From Negativicutes bacterium (GTDB lineage: Bacteria > Bacillota_C > Negativicutes > Sporomusales_B > JARLHX01), in the NCBI GenBank assembly GCA_031292035.1, contig JARLHX010000416.1:11774-75773 (forward strand): a DNA stretch of 64,000 nucleotides. Direction: 5' to 3'. The position numbers and the translations under genes are program-made. Of the stretch, positions 52,666 through 62,432 are shown piece by piece (the first letter of the stretch is position 1; each line of letters begins with the position of its first letter). Under the pieces are notes generated by a model. It was given only the letters and a program-made list of their open reading frames with translations, had not been told where the DNA came from and made no database searches.

Positions 52666-55305
52666 ATGCATAAAACGCCAGCTTGCCAGAAAATGGACCA
52701 AATATGCGGAATACTCCCCCAAGAGCCAAATTGGTTGGAGTATATCGGCAGTGTACTGATTAAGGGTGATTTGGCAGGACGGATTGAATTTTGCAATCCG
52801 ATTGGTCTGACCTTGTTTGGTTGCGGCAAAGAAGAATTGTTTGGGCAAAATATTTTTGCACGAATCATCCCTGGCTGGGCGGAGCCGGAAGATGCAATCC
52901 GCGATATTATCGCCGCCGAGCATGCTGGTGAGAAGGACTGGACGGGCAGGATTGAACCATATCAGCGAAAGGACGGCTCTCAGGTATGGGTTTCCTGGAC
53001 CGCACGGCTGATGCCTGACGAACCGGGACATCCTGGCGGTATCTTATTTACAGGTCATGATGTCACTGTTTCTAAGAAGACGGAAACTACCTTGCGGGAC
53101 AGTGAGTCAAGATTTCGGTTGCTTTATGAAAATACGCCTGTTGGCTATCAGTTATTGAACGAAGAGGGCTTTTTTGTTGAAGTCAACCAAGTTTGGCTGG
53201 ATAACCTGGGGTATTCGCGTGGTGAGGTCATTGGGCGTTGGTTTGGCGATTTTCTTCCTCCTCAGTATGTAGAGATTTTTCGCCACAATCTGCCGCTCTT
53301 CTTAGATACAGGAGAAATGCACGATGTCCAGTTTGAGATGGTTCATAAAGACGGATCGAATATCACTGTCGCGTTTGAGGGCAAGGTCGGCTTCGACGAC
53401 CAGGGTCTTTCTCGCCGGCTCTATTGCGTTTTTCAGGATATAACCGAACAGCGGTGGCTGCAAGCGGCTTTGACGGCAAGTGAAAAAAGATTCCGCCATA
53501 TGGTAAAACATGCTCCAGTTGGCATCGTTGAAACCGATACTGACGGAAACTATATCCTTGTTAACGAATATTGGTGTAATCTATCAGGTTTCGGTATTAG
53601 GCAGGCCAGCGCAAAGGGGTGGCTTGCCGCGGTGCATCCGGATGACCGCCAAAAAGTCTGGCGGCAATGGTCAAAAGCCATTCAACATGGGAGTGGATTT
53701 TCCCGTGAATATCGTTTTCTCCGCTGGGATGGCAGTGTGAGATGGGTGTCAAGCCTGCTGATTTATCTGCGCAATGATTTCGGTAAAGTCAACGGGTGTA
53801 TTTGTACAGTGGTTGATATTACTGAAAGGTATCAGCGGGAGGAGGAACTGGGAGAGAGTGAAGCACGTTATCGGGCGTTGATCGAACAAGCTTCCGATGC
53901 GGTCGCACTCTATAATCCAGAAACCGGGCAATATGTCGAGGCCAACAAACGCTTTTATCAAATGACTGGATATACGCAGGATGATTTGGGACAACTCAGC
54001 ATATATGAGTTGATTGCCGAGCCCGAGGAGTCGGTAGACCGATCACTTTCCGAACTTCTCGATAAGGGAATTTCGACAATTGATCTTAGGCGATTACATC
54101 ACAGGGACGGCAGTATCATTATCACTGAACGTTCCGCAGCCGCTGTGCAGTATCGAGGCAAGCAGCTATTTATGGTCACCTATCGTGATGTAACTGAGCA
54201 GCGCCGGCTAGAAGATGAATTGAGACGAGAAGTGGCTTTTGCCGCAAAAGTACAACGGCAGCTGTTGCCGGTCAATGCTTTGGGACGGTATGAGACTATA
54301 TCGACGATTTATGAACCGCATCGCCTGGCCAGTGGCGACTTTTTCAACTATATGTGGAATAAAACCGGATCAGTATTAAGAGGGTATATTGCTGACTCCA
54401 CCGGTCATGGTATTGGGACAGCCCTGCAAACGGCGGCCTTAAATGTGCTGATGCAAGGGTATATGGAGAAGGGGCTGGCACCGCAGGAAGTCTTGCGACA
54501 GCTGAATCTGGAGGCGGGAAGATATTTCTCCGACGTTTCCTTTGCCGCAGTGTTGTATTTCGAATTCGACTACATAAAGCGCCGTTTGACATATGTGTCA
54601 GGTGGGATCAATTATTTCTTGGCATCCTCCCGTCATTTGAACGGGGTGGTCAAGGTGTCCGGACCGCTTATCGGGGTTAGTACTAAATCGGTGTTTGTGG
54701 CACACACGGTTTCGATTCAGCAGGGTGATACCTTCTATTTTATGACTGATGGTCTTTTTGAGCTATTACCGCGGGCAGGATTGAACAATCTCCATGACCT
54801 TGAGCAATCAGAAAAAATGTTGCGACAATTAGCAATATCGCCTGAACGCTGGGATGATGCTTCGGCATTATGTCTTCAGATCACTGACTCGATCCGCTGG
54901 CCGCAACGGTTTCATTTTGCGAAAAAAGAAGAGTATGAACAACTAAGAAAAAGAATCGCCGAGCTTCTTTGCGAAGCCGATTTTAAAACCGGTAAATTAC
55001 TGGAAGTAGCCTTAAATGAGGCAGTGAATAACGCGTTGGAGCATGGCTCTGGCGAAATTACGTTACATATTAATGTGTTATTAGGCAAGAAACTGGTAAT
55101 CCGGGTAAAAGACTGCGGGTCTGGCTTTACGGTAAACAGAAAATTGGAGGGGGGGGGCGAAGAAGGAGCCCAATTGAAGCTGCCGTCGATAAACCAGGAA
55201 AGAGGACGCGGCATCTATATTATGCGCGGACTTACTGATGCATTGTACTATAACCGCTCCGGCAATGAAATTCTAATGATGAAGCGGATCAAAGTACAGA
55301 CATAG
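52666..55305 (+). CDS. Multi-PAS PP2C-type (SpoIIE) phosphatase fused to a HATPase domain
   Basis: An 879-residue cytoplasmic signalling protein. Four PAS domains span about residues 25-520 (each ends with a typical FQDITEQ or VVDITERY block). A SpoIIE/RsbU phosphatase domain follows (about 545-740; ASGDFFNYMW, IADSTGHGIG, FMTDGLFE, WDDASALC) and an RsbW-like ATPase at the end (ALNEAVNNALEHGS, KDCGSGF, GRGIYIMRGL). It therefore carries both the phosphatase and the kinase of a partner-switching system; the STAS protein encoded next is the expected substrate. ATG 52666 has GGAGGGA upstream. Confidence 0.92.
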   Translation: MHKTPACQKMDQICGILPQEPNWLEYIGSVLIKGDLAGRIEFCNPIGLTLFGCGKEELFGQNIFARIIPGWAEPEDAIRDIIAAEHAGEKDWTGRIEPYQRKDGSQVWVSWTARLMPDEPGHPGGILFTGHDVTVSKKTETTLRDSESRFRLLYENTPVGYQLLNEEGFFVEVNQVWLDNLGYSRGEVIGRWFGDFLPPQYVEIFRHNLPLFLDTGEMHDVQFEMVHKDGSNITVAFEGKVGFDDQGLSRRLYCVFQDITEQRWLQAALTASEKRFRHMVKHAPVGIVETDTDGNYILVNEYWCNLSGFGIRQASAKGWLAAVHPDDRQKVWRQWSKAIQHGSGFSREYRFLRWDGSVRWVSSLLIYLRNDFGKVNGCICTVVDITERYQREEELGESEARYRALIEQASDAVALYNPETGQYVEANKRFYQMTGYTQDDLGQLSIYELIAEPEESVDRSLSELLDKGISTIDLRRLHHRDGSIIITERSAAAVQYRGKQLFMVTYRDVTEQRRLEDELRREVAFAAKVQRQLLPVNALGRYETISTIYEPHRLASGDFFNYMWNKTGSVLRGYIADSTGHGIGTALQTAALNVLMQGYMEKGLAPQEVLRQLNLEAGRYFSDVSFAAVLYFEFDYIKRRLTYVSGGINYFLASSRHLNGVVKVSGPLIGVSTKSVFVAHTVSIQQGDTFYFMTDGLFELLPRAGLNNLHDLEQSEKMLRQLAISPERWDDASALCLQITDSIRWPQRFHFAKKEEYEQLRKRIAELLCEADFKTGKLLEVALNEAVNNALEHGSGEITLHINVLLGKKLVIRVKDCGSGFTVNRKLEGGGEEGAQLKLPSINQERGRGIYIMRGLTDALYYNRSGNEILMMKRIKVQT

Positions 55306-55367
55306 TATGATGCTTGCTGCTTATAAATATTGCTGCAGTTTGTTTCCCAGACTGTAAGGAGGGTACT

Positions 55368-55670
55368 ATGAAATACAAAGCGGAAGAAGCAGATGAAGTT
55401 ATAAAAATTAAACTGTCCGGCAATATATACAGCGATGAAGCTGCCCATTTGCGGGAAACTATTATGAAGTATATTGATCAGGGCAAGCGCCAATTTGAAT
55501 TTGATTTTAGTGAAGTGATGTATGTTGACAGTTCGGGACTGGGCGTTTTGATTGCGGTTCACAAAAGGTTGAGTACTGACGGTGGGGAAGTCCGGATCAA
55601 TGGACTTCAGGGCGTGGTCAAAGAAGTCTTTGAGCTGACTCAGTTGGATAAAGTATTTACTATTGGATGA
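55368..55670 (+). CDS. STAS-domain anti-anti-sigma factor-like protein
   Basis: A 100-residue STAS protein; the phosphorylatable Ser lies in VMYVDSSGLGVLIAVHK. Such proteins bind RsbW-type kinases in their unphosphorylated form. ATG 55368 has AAGGAGGG 5 bases upstream. It lies 62 bases after the phosphatase/kinase gene and before an NtrC-like regulator. Confidence 0.92.
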   Translation: MKYKAEEADEVIKIKLSGNIYSDEAAHLRETIMKYIDQGKRQFEFDFSEVMYVDSSGLGVLIAVHKRLSTDGGEVRINGLQGVVKEVFELTQLDKVFTIG

Positions 55671-55743
55671 GCTGCCATTTCAATGCTTTGATGCTGGATT
55701 TCTTTGCTGACTTTATGTTGTTGCATGATTGGGAGGGACTCCA

Positions 55744-57174
55744 ATGAAGATCCTCGTTGCCGAGGACGACTATTACAGCCGAACCAATTTAGTAAGCTTT
55801 ATTCGTGAATTGGGGTATGACGTAAGCGGTGCCAGTAACGGCTTGGAAGCCATCGAAGCGATTGAGCGAGAAGAATATGGCATCGTATTTAGCGACATCA
55901 AAATGCCAGGATTAGATGGAATCGAGCTGCTCAAAAAGGTCAAGAATTCGCGCAAAGGATATTTTACCGAGGTTGTGCTGTTTACCGGTTTTTCCGAAGT
56001 AGATACAGCCATATCAGCCTTGCACTGGGGTGCATTCGATTATCTTGCTAAGCCAGTATCGCTGAAAGAAATAAAAAAAATTATTGAAAAGGTCACCGCA
56101 TATCAAGATTTCTTAAATGAACAGCGAGGAATTTTGAAACATCGGATCGCAGATCAGTCTTTGCCTGAAAACAATAGGCAAAGGCTGAAAACCCAGTTGG
56201 CGAAGCATGTTTCCGGTGGCGAATTCTATACCGGCTCTGAGGGTCTCAAATCAATTGTCGATTATGCTTATCGCCTTCATTTCAATCGCAATATACCGGT
56301 TCTGATCGAGGGTGAAACCGGAACCGGAAAAGAATTGATTGCTCGTTTGATCCACTTTGGGCCGCTTGAGGATACAAGACCTTTTGTGGATATTAATTGT
56401 GCGGCAATTACGACCAGCTTATTTGAAAGTGAGCTGTTCGGCTATGAACCTGGTGCCTTTACCGGCGGATTGACAAAAGGTCAAAAGGGAAAGCTTGATG
56501 CCGCACAAAGCGGGACGCTATTTCTCGACGAAATCGGCGACCTTGCTCCGGAATTACAAGGGAAATTGCTGAGGGTACTCCAAGAAAAAGAGTTTTATCG
56601 GGTTGGAGGCACAACAAAAACCCAGTCTGATATCCGCTTAATTTGCGCCACTAACCGAAACTTGACGAAAGCAGTGGAAACAGGCAATTTCCGTGGCGAT
56701 TTGTTTTTCCGCCTGAATGTTGGTTACATATTTTTGCCGCCGTTGCGGGAGCGAAAGGAAGACATCATCCCGCTGGCGCAAAAATTCATCACCGAATTTT
56801 CGGTTCGCACCAAACGGGATATTCCGAGTCTTTCCAGCGAAGCGCAGGCCGTGTTGAAAGGCTATCATTGGCCAGGAAATGTGCGCGAGTTGAGAAACCT
56901 GATAGAATATACTTTGTTCATGTTTCGCACAGACAAGATTTTGGCCGAGCATCTGACCAAAATCCCTAATCTACCGCCAAAGGAACTATTGCCACAGATG
57001 AATTTGCCGGAGGAAAACCTCTCGGACAAAGCGTTTTCCCTTGATCGTCACATTCAAGATATTATCGCCGATGTGATGAAAAAGTATGACGGCAATAAGA
57101 CTGAGGTGGCAAAATACCTGGGAATATCGCGGACGACCCTTTACACGCATCTTAAACATATGACTGGTAAGTGA
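55744..57174 (+). CDS. NtrC-family sigma-54 response regulator
   Basis: A 476-residue regulator: receiver domain (VAEDDY, phosphorylated Asp in SDIKMPGLDG), AAA+ domain (GETGTGKELIARL, TLFLDEIGDL) and a Fis-type helix-turn-helix (NKTEVAKYLGISRTTLYTHL). Odd: the sigma-54 contact loop reads GAFTGG, not the near-invariant GAFTGA. ATG 55744 has GGGAGGG upstream. A cognate kinase may be the PAS-GAF kinase encoded at 57410. Confidence 0.9.
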   Translation: MKILVAEDDYYSRTNLVSFIRELGYDVSGASNGLEAIEAIEREEYGIVFSDIKMPGLDGIELLKKVKNSRKGYFTEVVLFTGFSEVDTAISALHWGAFDYLAKPVSLKEIKKIIEKVTAYQDFLNEQRGILKHRIADQSLPENNRQRLKTQLAKHVSGGEFYTGSEGLKSIVDYAYRLHFNRNIPVLIEGETGTGKELIARLIHFGPLEDTRPFVDINCAAITTSLFESELFGYEPGAFTGGLTKGQKGKLDAAQSGTLFLDEIGDLAPELQGKLLRVLQEKEFYRVGGTTKTQSDIRLICATNRNLTKAVETGNFRGDLFFRLNVGYIFLPPLRERKEDIIPLAQKFITEFSVRTKRDIPSLSSEAQAVLKGYHWPGNVRELRNLIEYTLFMFRTDKILAEHLTKIPNLPPKELLPQMNLPEENLSDKAFSLDRHIQDIIADVMKKYDGNKTEVAKYLGISRTTLYTHLKHMTGK

Positions 57175-57194
57175 TCAGAAAATACATAGCAGCA

Positions 57195-57236
57195 AAAAGC
57201 AATACTTCGCCGAAAAGCGGAGTATTGCTTTTTTTG
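57195..57236 (+). terminator. Terminator after the NtrC-like gene
   Basis: A 16-base stem with one wobble (AAAAGCAATACTTCGC against GCGGAGTATTGCTTTT), a 6-base loop and a T-run. Confidence 0.9.
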
Positions 57237-57409
57237 TGCTCAGTGCGGGAAACTGTGCACAATATCAAACAATGGCCTCCTTTTTGGGGTTGGAGCGAAT
57301 AGCTCTCAAGTCCCAGAATCAGTGCGTAACAGCATTTGGCATAAAAGTTGCAACAATAATCGACAATAAGCGATAAAATTATGGGGCTTGATCGGGGGAG
57401 AATGTCACG

Positions 57410-59371
57410 ATGACCATGATATCCAGAGTAGAAGTGCCGACTCAGGAGAAGCATGTTTGCTGTGATCATGTCAGTTTAAAACACGCCTATGAGCAACTGC
57501 AGCAGGAAAATATGGGATTGATCAACGAGATTGCGGAATACCGAAAAGCCGAAACAGAAATTCGGCTGATAAATAACGATCTTGAAGCAAGAGTGCGGGA
57601 ACGCACAGGTCAATTGGAACGGGTTAGCGTCCTCTTGGCCGGGGAGGCCGCGGAGCGCAGACAGGTGGATGATTTGATTCGCCGCAGCAAAGAGCGGCTG
57701 CAGCTATTGCTGGACTCAACCGGTGAAGCAATTTACGGGGTTGATTTGCATGGCAATTGCACCTTGTGTAATAAGGAGTGTGCGCGGCTCCTGGGCTATA
57801 AACATCCGCGAGAGTTAATTGGCAAGACGATGTACGATCATTTTCACCATGTGCGTAAGGGCGGGAGTGCCGTAAAGCCGGAAGACTGGTCAGTTTTGCA
57901 GTCGATTCGCCTAGGGGAAAAACGTATTATTGAGGATGCGTTGTGGCGGGCCGACGGAACCAGTTTCCCGGCCGAATGCCGTTCTTATCCGCAGTTTAGG
58001 GATGGTGCCATTATCGGTGGGGTAATGGTTTTTGTCGATGTCTCTGACCGGCGACAGACCGAGGCCCAAATCAAAGAAGGTCATGAAAGACTCAGCATAT
58101 TGTACGACGTTTATAAAAAGACAACAAAACAATTGGATTTGAATGTTCTTATTGAAGAAACCATTGATGCATTACGCGTTCACTCCAAAGTGGACGGCTT
58201 GGGCTTTTTTATTGTCAACGACCAAGATGTGATTTTAAAATCATCGTTCGGGTTGTCCCAAGAAGTCGTACAACGACTTGGTAAAAGACGCATTGGCGAT
58301 GGGCTAGTCGGCCTCGCTGTTTTGACAGGAGAACCCCAATTTTTAAAAACCATGAATTTCCCCCAAGGCAGAATAAAAGATGCATATTGGGCGGACGGAT
58401 TCACTGATGTCGGCAGTTATCCCCTGATGGCAGGCAGCACCACCATTGCCGCAATCAACATTTACAACAAAAATGACCGGTCAATTGACGAACGGGATCA
58501 TGAATTGGTGATGGCAGTCTGCAACCAATTGGCGACAGTTCTGAAAAACGTACAGTTATTTATATCGCTCAACACGGAGCTGGCTGAACGTCGTCGGGCT
58601 GAGGAAGAGATGCGCAAAGCCAAAGAAGAAGCCGAGAGCGCCAACGCGGCGAAAAGTTTGTTTCTGGCCAATATGAGTCATGAAATTCGGACACCGATGA
58701 ATGGGATCATCGGGATGACCGACCTGACGCTGATGACTGATCTGACAGAAGAGCAGCGAGAATATCTTGAAATCGTGAAAACGTCAACTCGGGCACTGCT
58801 CAGGGTTTTGAATGATATTTTGGACTATTCGAAGATTGAGGCTGGCAAGCTAAGTATCGCAAAAGGGCCGTTTATGATGGCAAAGGTAGCGAATGATGTT
58901 GTCACTTTGTTTGATATTGCCGCACGGCAAAAAGGTTTGCCGATTCAGATCATCATGGGCCCGGAAATCCCCCAGGTCCTGAACGGCGATTCCCTGCGTC
59001 TCAGGCAGGTACTTTCAAATCTCTTAGGTAATGCGGTGAAATTCACTACAAAAGGTGAAATCACCCTTCATATCACTTCTGAAGAAATAGCAGGCAGAAA
59101 ACATCGTTTGACTTTTCGTGTAACAGACTCGGGTATTGGAATCCCCCCCGACAAGCTGGACAAGTTATTTCAAAGCTTTAGTCAGCTGGACGATTCCAGT
59201 ACCAGGCAATATGGCGGCGCGGGGTTGGGGCTCGCAATATCTCAAAAACTCATTGAAATGATGGATGGGGAGATCTGGGTGGAAAGTATAGAGGGCGTGG
59301 GCAGCACGTTTTCGTTTACAGCGGAGTTTGATGTAGCTGACAGACAGCTACTTGATGGCGTCGAAGGTTAA
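57410..59371 (+). CDS. PAS-GAF sensor histidine kinase
   Basis: A 653-residue kinase with no membrane segment: an N-terminal coiled coil (about 20-95), PAS (about 100-220), GAF (about 230-390), HisKA with the phosphorylated His in [15 protein letters not shown], and HATPase ([31 protein letters not shown]). No receiver domain is attached, so it is not a hybrid kinase. GGGGGAG lies 9 bases before the ATG. The CheY gene begins 48 bases downstream and is a possible phosphorylation partner. Confidence 0.9.
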   Translation: MTMISRVEVPTQEKHVCCDHVSLKHAYEQLQQENMGLINEIAEYRKAETEIRLINNDLEARVRERTGQLERVSVLLAGEAAERRQVDDLIRRSKERLQLLLDSTGEAIYGVDLHGNCTLCNKECARLLGYKHPRELIGKTMYDHFHHVRKGGSAVKPEDWSVLQSIRLGEKRIIEDALWRADGTSFPAECRSYPQFRDGAIIGGVMVFVDVSDRRQTEAQIKEGHERLSILYDVYKKTTKQLDLNVLIEETIDALRVHSKVDGLGFFIVNDQDVILKSSFGLSQEVVQRLGKRRIGDGLVGLAVLTGEPQFLKTMNFPQGRIKDAYWADGFTDVGSYPLMAGSTTIAAINIYNKNDRSIDERDHELVMAVCNQLATVLKNVQLFISLNTELAERRRAEEEMRKAKEEAESANAAKSLFLANMSHEIRTPMNGIIGMTDLTLMTDLTEEQREYLEIVKTSTRALLRVLNDILDYSKIEAGKLSIAKGPFMMAKVANDVVTLFDIAARQKGLPIQIIMGPEIPQVLNGDSLRLRQVLSNLLGNAVKFTTKGEITLHITSEEIAGRKHRLTFRVTDSGIGIPPDKLDKLFQSFSQLDDSSTRQYGGAGLGLAISQKLIEMMDGEIWVESIEGVGSTFSFTAEFDVADRQLLDGVEG

Positions 59372-59419
59372 AAGCGGCATAAACATTTGGACAATTTTTT
59401 AAAGAGGTGTATTACGAGG

Positions 59420-59767
59420 ATGAAAAAAGTACTCATTGTAGATGATGCAGCGTTTATGCGTATGACCCTGAAAATGATGTTGGAACGAAACGGCTTCGAA
59501 GTGGTCGACGTCGCCGAGAATGGGGCGGTGGGGGTGCAAAAGTTCACAGAACTTCGACCTGACATTGTCACAATGGATATTACTATGCCGGAGATGGATG
59601 GCATAACTGCTTTGAAAAAAATAAAGGCAATCGATAAAAATGCCTGTGTGGTGATGGTCAGTGCGATGGGACAGGAGGCCATGGTCAGGGAAGCGGTCCT
59701 GTCCGGCGCCAAAGGGTTCATTATCAAACCTTTTGTGGAAGAAACCATCGTGAAAGGATTGAAGTAA
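59420..59767 (+). CDS. cheY: CheY-type single-domain response regulator
   Basis: A 115-residue receiver domain: Asp8-Asp9 in VDDAAF, phosphorylated Asp53 in TMDITMPEMDG, Thr/Ser in VMVSAMGQE and Lys in GFIIKPF. It is the motor-switching output or a CheA partner. ATG 59420 is preferred over an earlier in-frame TTG at 59387, since GAGG lies just before it. Confidence 0.93.
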   Translation: MKKVLIVDDAAFMRMTLKMMLERNGFEVVDVAENGAVGVQKFTELRPDIVTMDITMPEMDGITALKKIKAIDKNACVVMVSAMGQEAMVREAVLSGAKGFIIKPFVEETIVKGLK

Positions 59768-59807
59768 TAGGCGCCACTGGGAGATTGTCAGGAAGGGAGG
59801 TTGGTTT

Positions 59808-61889
59808 ATGGCCAGTGATATCAATAGAGAACCAATGCTGGAAATGTTCCTGTTTGAAACAAATCAATTGATAGAACAGCTAGAAGAAATCATCATCCGC
59901 TGCGAAAAAGTGAAAAGACTTGAGCCCAATGATGTAAATGAAATATTCAGGATTATGCATACCATCAAGGGATCTGCCGCAATGATGATGTTTAACCAGA
60001 TTTCATTGCAGGCTCACGCTATCGAAGATCTGTTTTTTTTCATCCGCGAAAAAAAAGATGCCAAGTTTGATTTTAATGAACTCTCCGATTTGGTGCTTTC
60101 TGGTATTGATTTTGTTAAGGCAGAAATCAACAAAATCGAAAATGGTGATGAGGCCAATGGCTTGGCCGATAATCTGATCGCCAAAATTAAAGAGTTCTTG
60201 GAGCAATTGAAGACTGTTAATGACGGTGAGGTTGTCACAGAAAACACCAGGGAAGAAAAGACACCCAAATACTATATCAGCCGCTATGAGACCATTGTGG
60301 AAAAGCCTGAAACGAAATATCAGGTGCAGCTGTTCTTTGATGATGACTGCCAAATGGAAAATATACGCGCCTATACGGTTGTTCACAACTTGGAAGAGGT
60401 AACAAGCGAGATTCACTATCTACCCGCTGATATTCTCGACAACAACGATAGCGCGGGCCTAATCAAGGCAGATGGCTTTTTGATCTGCTTCAGCTCTGAT
60501 AAAAACCAGGAAGAAATTGAAACCATTTTGAATCAGACGATGTTTATGCGGCAGCTGGAAATCAATGTCGTCGAAGAATACCCCTGTGAAATCAAAGCGA
60601 TGATTAAACCGAAGAATATCGTGCTGTGCGACGAAGAAGATGATTGGGAACCAAAGCAGCCGGCAACCGCAGTCGGGCTTCCCGACTGCATCAGCGGCGA
60701 GGAGGTTGCCACCGGACCGGCCAAGCAACAAAGCATTATCAGCGTGAATGTTGTCAAATTGGACATGTTGATGGATCTGGTGGGCGAAATCGTTATTTCC
60801 GAAGCAATGGTAACCCGTAATCCAGATTTGGCAGGACTTAATTTGGACAGTTTCAGCAAAGCGGCCAGGCAGCTTCGGAAATTGACCACCGAACTGCAGG
60901 ATATTGTGATGTCAATCCGGATGGTACCAATCGCCATGGCTTTTCAGAAAATGAATCGGATTGTGCGGGATATGAGCCGAAGGCTTGAAAAGGAAGTCGA
61001 GCTCGAAATTATTGGCGAGACAACGGAAGTTGATAAGAATATCATCGACCAACTCTCCGATCCATTGATGCATTTAATCCGCAACGCAATGGACCACGGA
61101 CTGGAAACCAAGGAAGGCAGGCTCCAGGCCGGCAAGACAAAGAAGGGTAAGGTGACGCTTGAGGCCCGCAATGTGGGCGGCGATGTCTGGATCAGTGTTA
61201 AGGACGACGGCAAGGGGCTTGATCGGGACAAACTTTTGGCGAAAGCCAAGGAACAGGGGTTGGTCACTAAACCTGACAATGAACTGTCTGACAAAGAAAT
61301 ATTTTCTTTTATCCTGATGCCGGGTTTTTCCACCAAAGATAAAGTAACTGAGTTTTCCGGGCGGGGCGTTGGGATGGACGTGGTGCGGAAAAACATTGAA
61401 AAGGTCGGCGGCAGCATAACCATCGAGAGCATTCTTGGGCAGGGGACGGAGATATTGATCAAAATCCCGTTGACGCTGGCGATTATCGACGGGATGGAGA
61501 TCGGTGTCGGCAAGTCAAAGTACACCATACCGACAACGTCGATCCGTGAATCCTTCAAGCTCAGTCAGGAGCATGTGATCGCCGATTCGGACGGCAATGA
61601 AATGATTATGGTAAGGGGACAGTGTTATCCGGTGATCCGCGTGCACAAGCTTTTCAAGATACAGACCGACATTACCGCGATTGGTGAAGGTATTATTGTG
61701 ATGATCGAAAGTGAGGCCAAGTCAGCCTGTCTTTTCGCCGATAAGCTACTGGGTGAGCAGCAGGTGGTGGTCAAGGCGTTGCCGACGTATATGAAAAGGG
61801 TCCAGGGAATTGCCGGCTGCACCATACTGGGAGACGGCAACATCAGTCTGATTCTGGATGTCGACGGCATTATGGAAAACAAAATGTAG
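59808..61889 (+). CDS. cheA: Chemotaxis histidine kinase CheA
   Basis: A 693-residue kinase. P1 Hpt domain with phosphorylated His in IMHTIKGSAAMM; a linker with a P2-like region (about 160-260, KYQVQLFFDDD...); P3 dimerisation (SVNVVKLDMLMDLVGEIVIS); P4 ATPase (HLIRNAMDHGLE, DDGKGLD, GRGVGMDVVRKN); and P5 CheW-like domain at the end. GGGAGG precedes the ATG. It receives receptor signals and phosphorylates CheY; it is encoded between cheY and cheW. Confidence 0.96.
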   Translation: MASDINREPMLEMFLFETNQLIEQLEEIIIRCEKVKRLEPNDVNEIFRIMHTIKGSAAMMMFNQISLQAHAIEDLFFFIREKKDAKFDFNELSDLVLSGIDFVKAEINKIENGDEANGLADNLIAKIKEFLEQLKTVNDGEVVTENTREEKTPKYYISRYETIVEKPETKYQVQLFFDDDCQMENIRAYTVVHNLEEVTSEIHYLPADILDNNDSAGLIKADGFLICFSSDKNQEEIETILNQTMFMRQLEINVVEEYPCEIKAMIKPKNIVLCDEEDDWEPKQPATAVGLPDCISGEEVATGPAKQQSIISVNVVKLDMLMDLVGEIVISEAMVTRNPDLAGLNLDSFSKAARQLRKLTTELQDIVMSIRMVPIAMAFQKMNRIVRDMSRRLEKEVELEIIGETTEVDKNIIDQLSDPLMHLIRNAMDHGLETKEGRLQAGKTKKGKVTLEARNVGGDVWISVKDDGKGLDRDKLLAKAKEQGLVTKPDNELSDKEIFSFILMPGFSTKDKVTEFSGRGVGMDVVRKNIEKVGGSITIESILGQGTEILIKIPLTLAIIDGMEIGVGKSKYTIPTTSIRESFKLSQEHVIADSDGNEMIMVRGQCYPVIRVHKLFKIQTDITAIGEGIIVMIESEAKSACLFADKLLGEQQVVVKALPTYMKRVQGIAGCTILGDGNISLILDVDGIMENKM

Positions 61890-61909
61890 CGCAAAGGATG
61901 GTGGAATAC

Positions 61910-62410
61910 ATGGCGGTGGCATCAGTGGATATCGAAGAAATTGCCGAGGATACGCAAAAAGGAAGATTTCTTACATTCTCAGTGGGAAAGGAGGACTATG
62001 GGATTGAAATCCAGTTCGTAACAGAAATCATCGGCATCCAGGACATAACCGAAGTGCCGGAACTCCCGGACTACGTCAAAGGCATAATCAATCTTCGTGG
62101 CAAGATCATCCCAGTGATGGATGTGCGGATTCGCTTCAAGAAAGAAGCGATAGCCTATAACGACCGGACATGCATCATCGTGATCGATATTAGGGATATT
62201 TCCATCGGGCTGATTGTCGACAAGGTCTGTGAAGTATTGACCATCGCTGATGAAAATGTCGTACCGCCTCCGGATATTAAAACCGGTTTTCACAACCGTT
62301 ATGTTAAAGGGATCGGCAAAGTCGGCAGCCAGGTGGAGCTTCTCCTGGACTGTGATAAACTGCTCAACGATGACGAAATTGATGTCTTAAGCGCGGACTA
62401 CAAAAATTAG
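61910..62410 (+). CDS. cheW: Chemotaxis coupling protein CheW
   Basis: A 166-residue CheW: LTFSVGKEDYGIEIQFVTEI, VPELPDYVKGIINLRGKIIPV and the SIGLIVDKVCEVLTI block. It links receptors to CheA. ATG 61910 follows GGTGGA; an in-frame ATG at 61898 is an alternative. Confidence 0.95.
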   Translation: MAVASVDIEEIAEDTQKGRFLTFSVGKEDYGIEIQFVTEIIGIQDITEVPELPDYVKGIINLRGKIIPVMDVRIRFKKEAIAYNDRTCIIVIDIRDISIGLIVDKVCEVLTIADENVVPPPDIKTGFHNRYVKGIGKVGSQVELLLDCDKLLNDDEIDVLSADYKN

Positions 62411-62432
62411 AGAAAGTGTGGGAGGAAACATT

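Noticed and set aside
60944..61558. 204-codon minus-strand open frame
   Set aside because: Shadow of cheA, Ser/Pro-rich with no motif.
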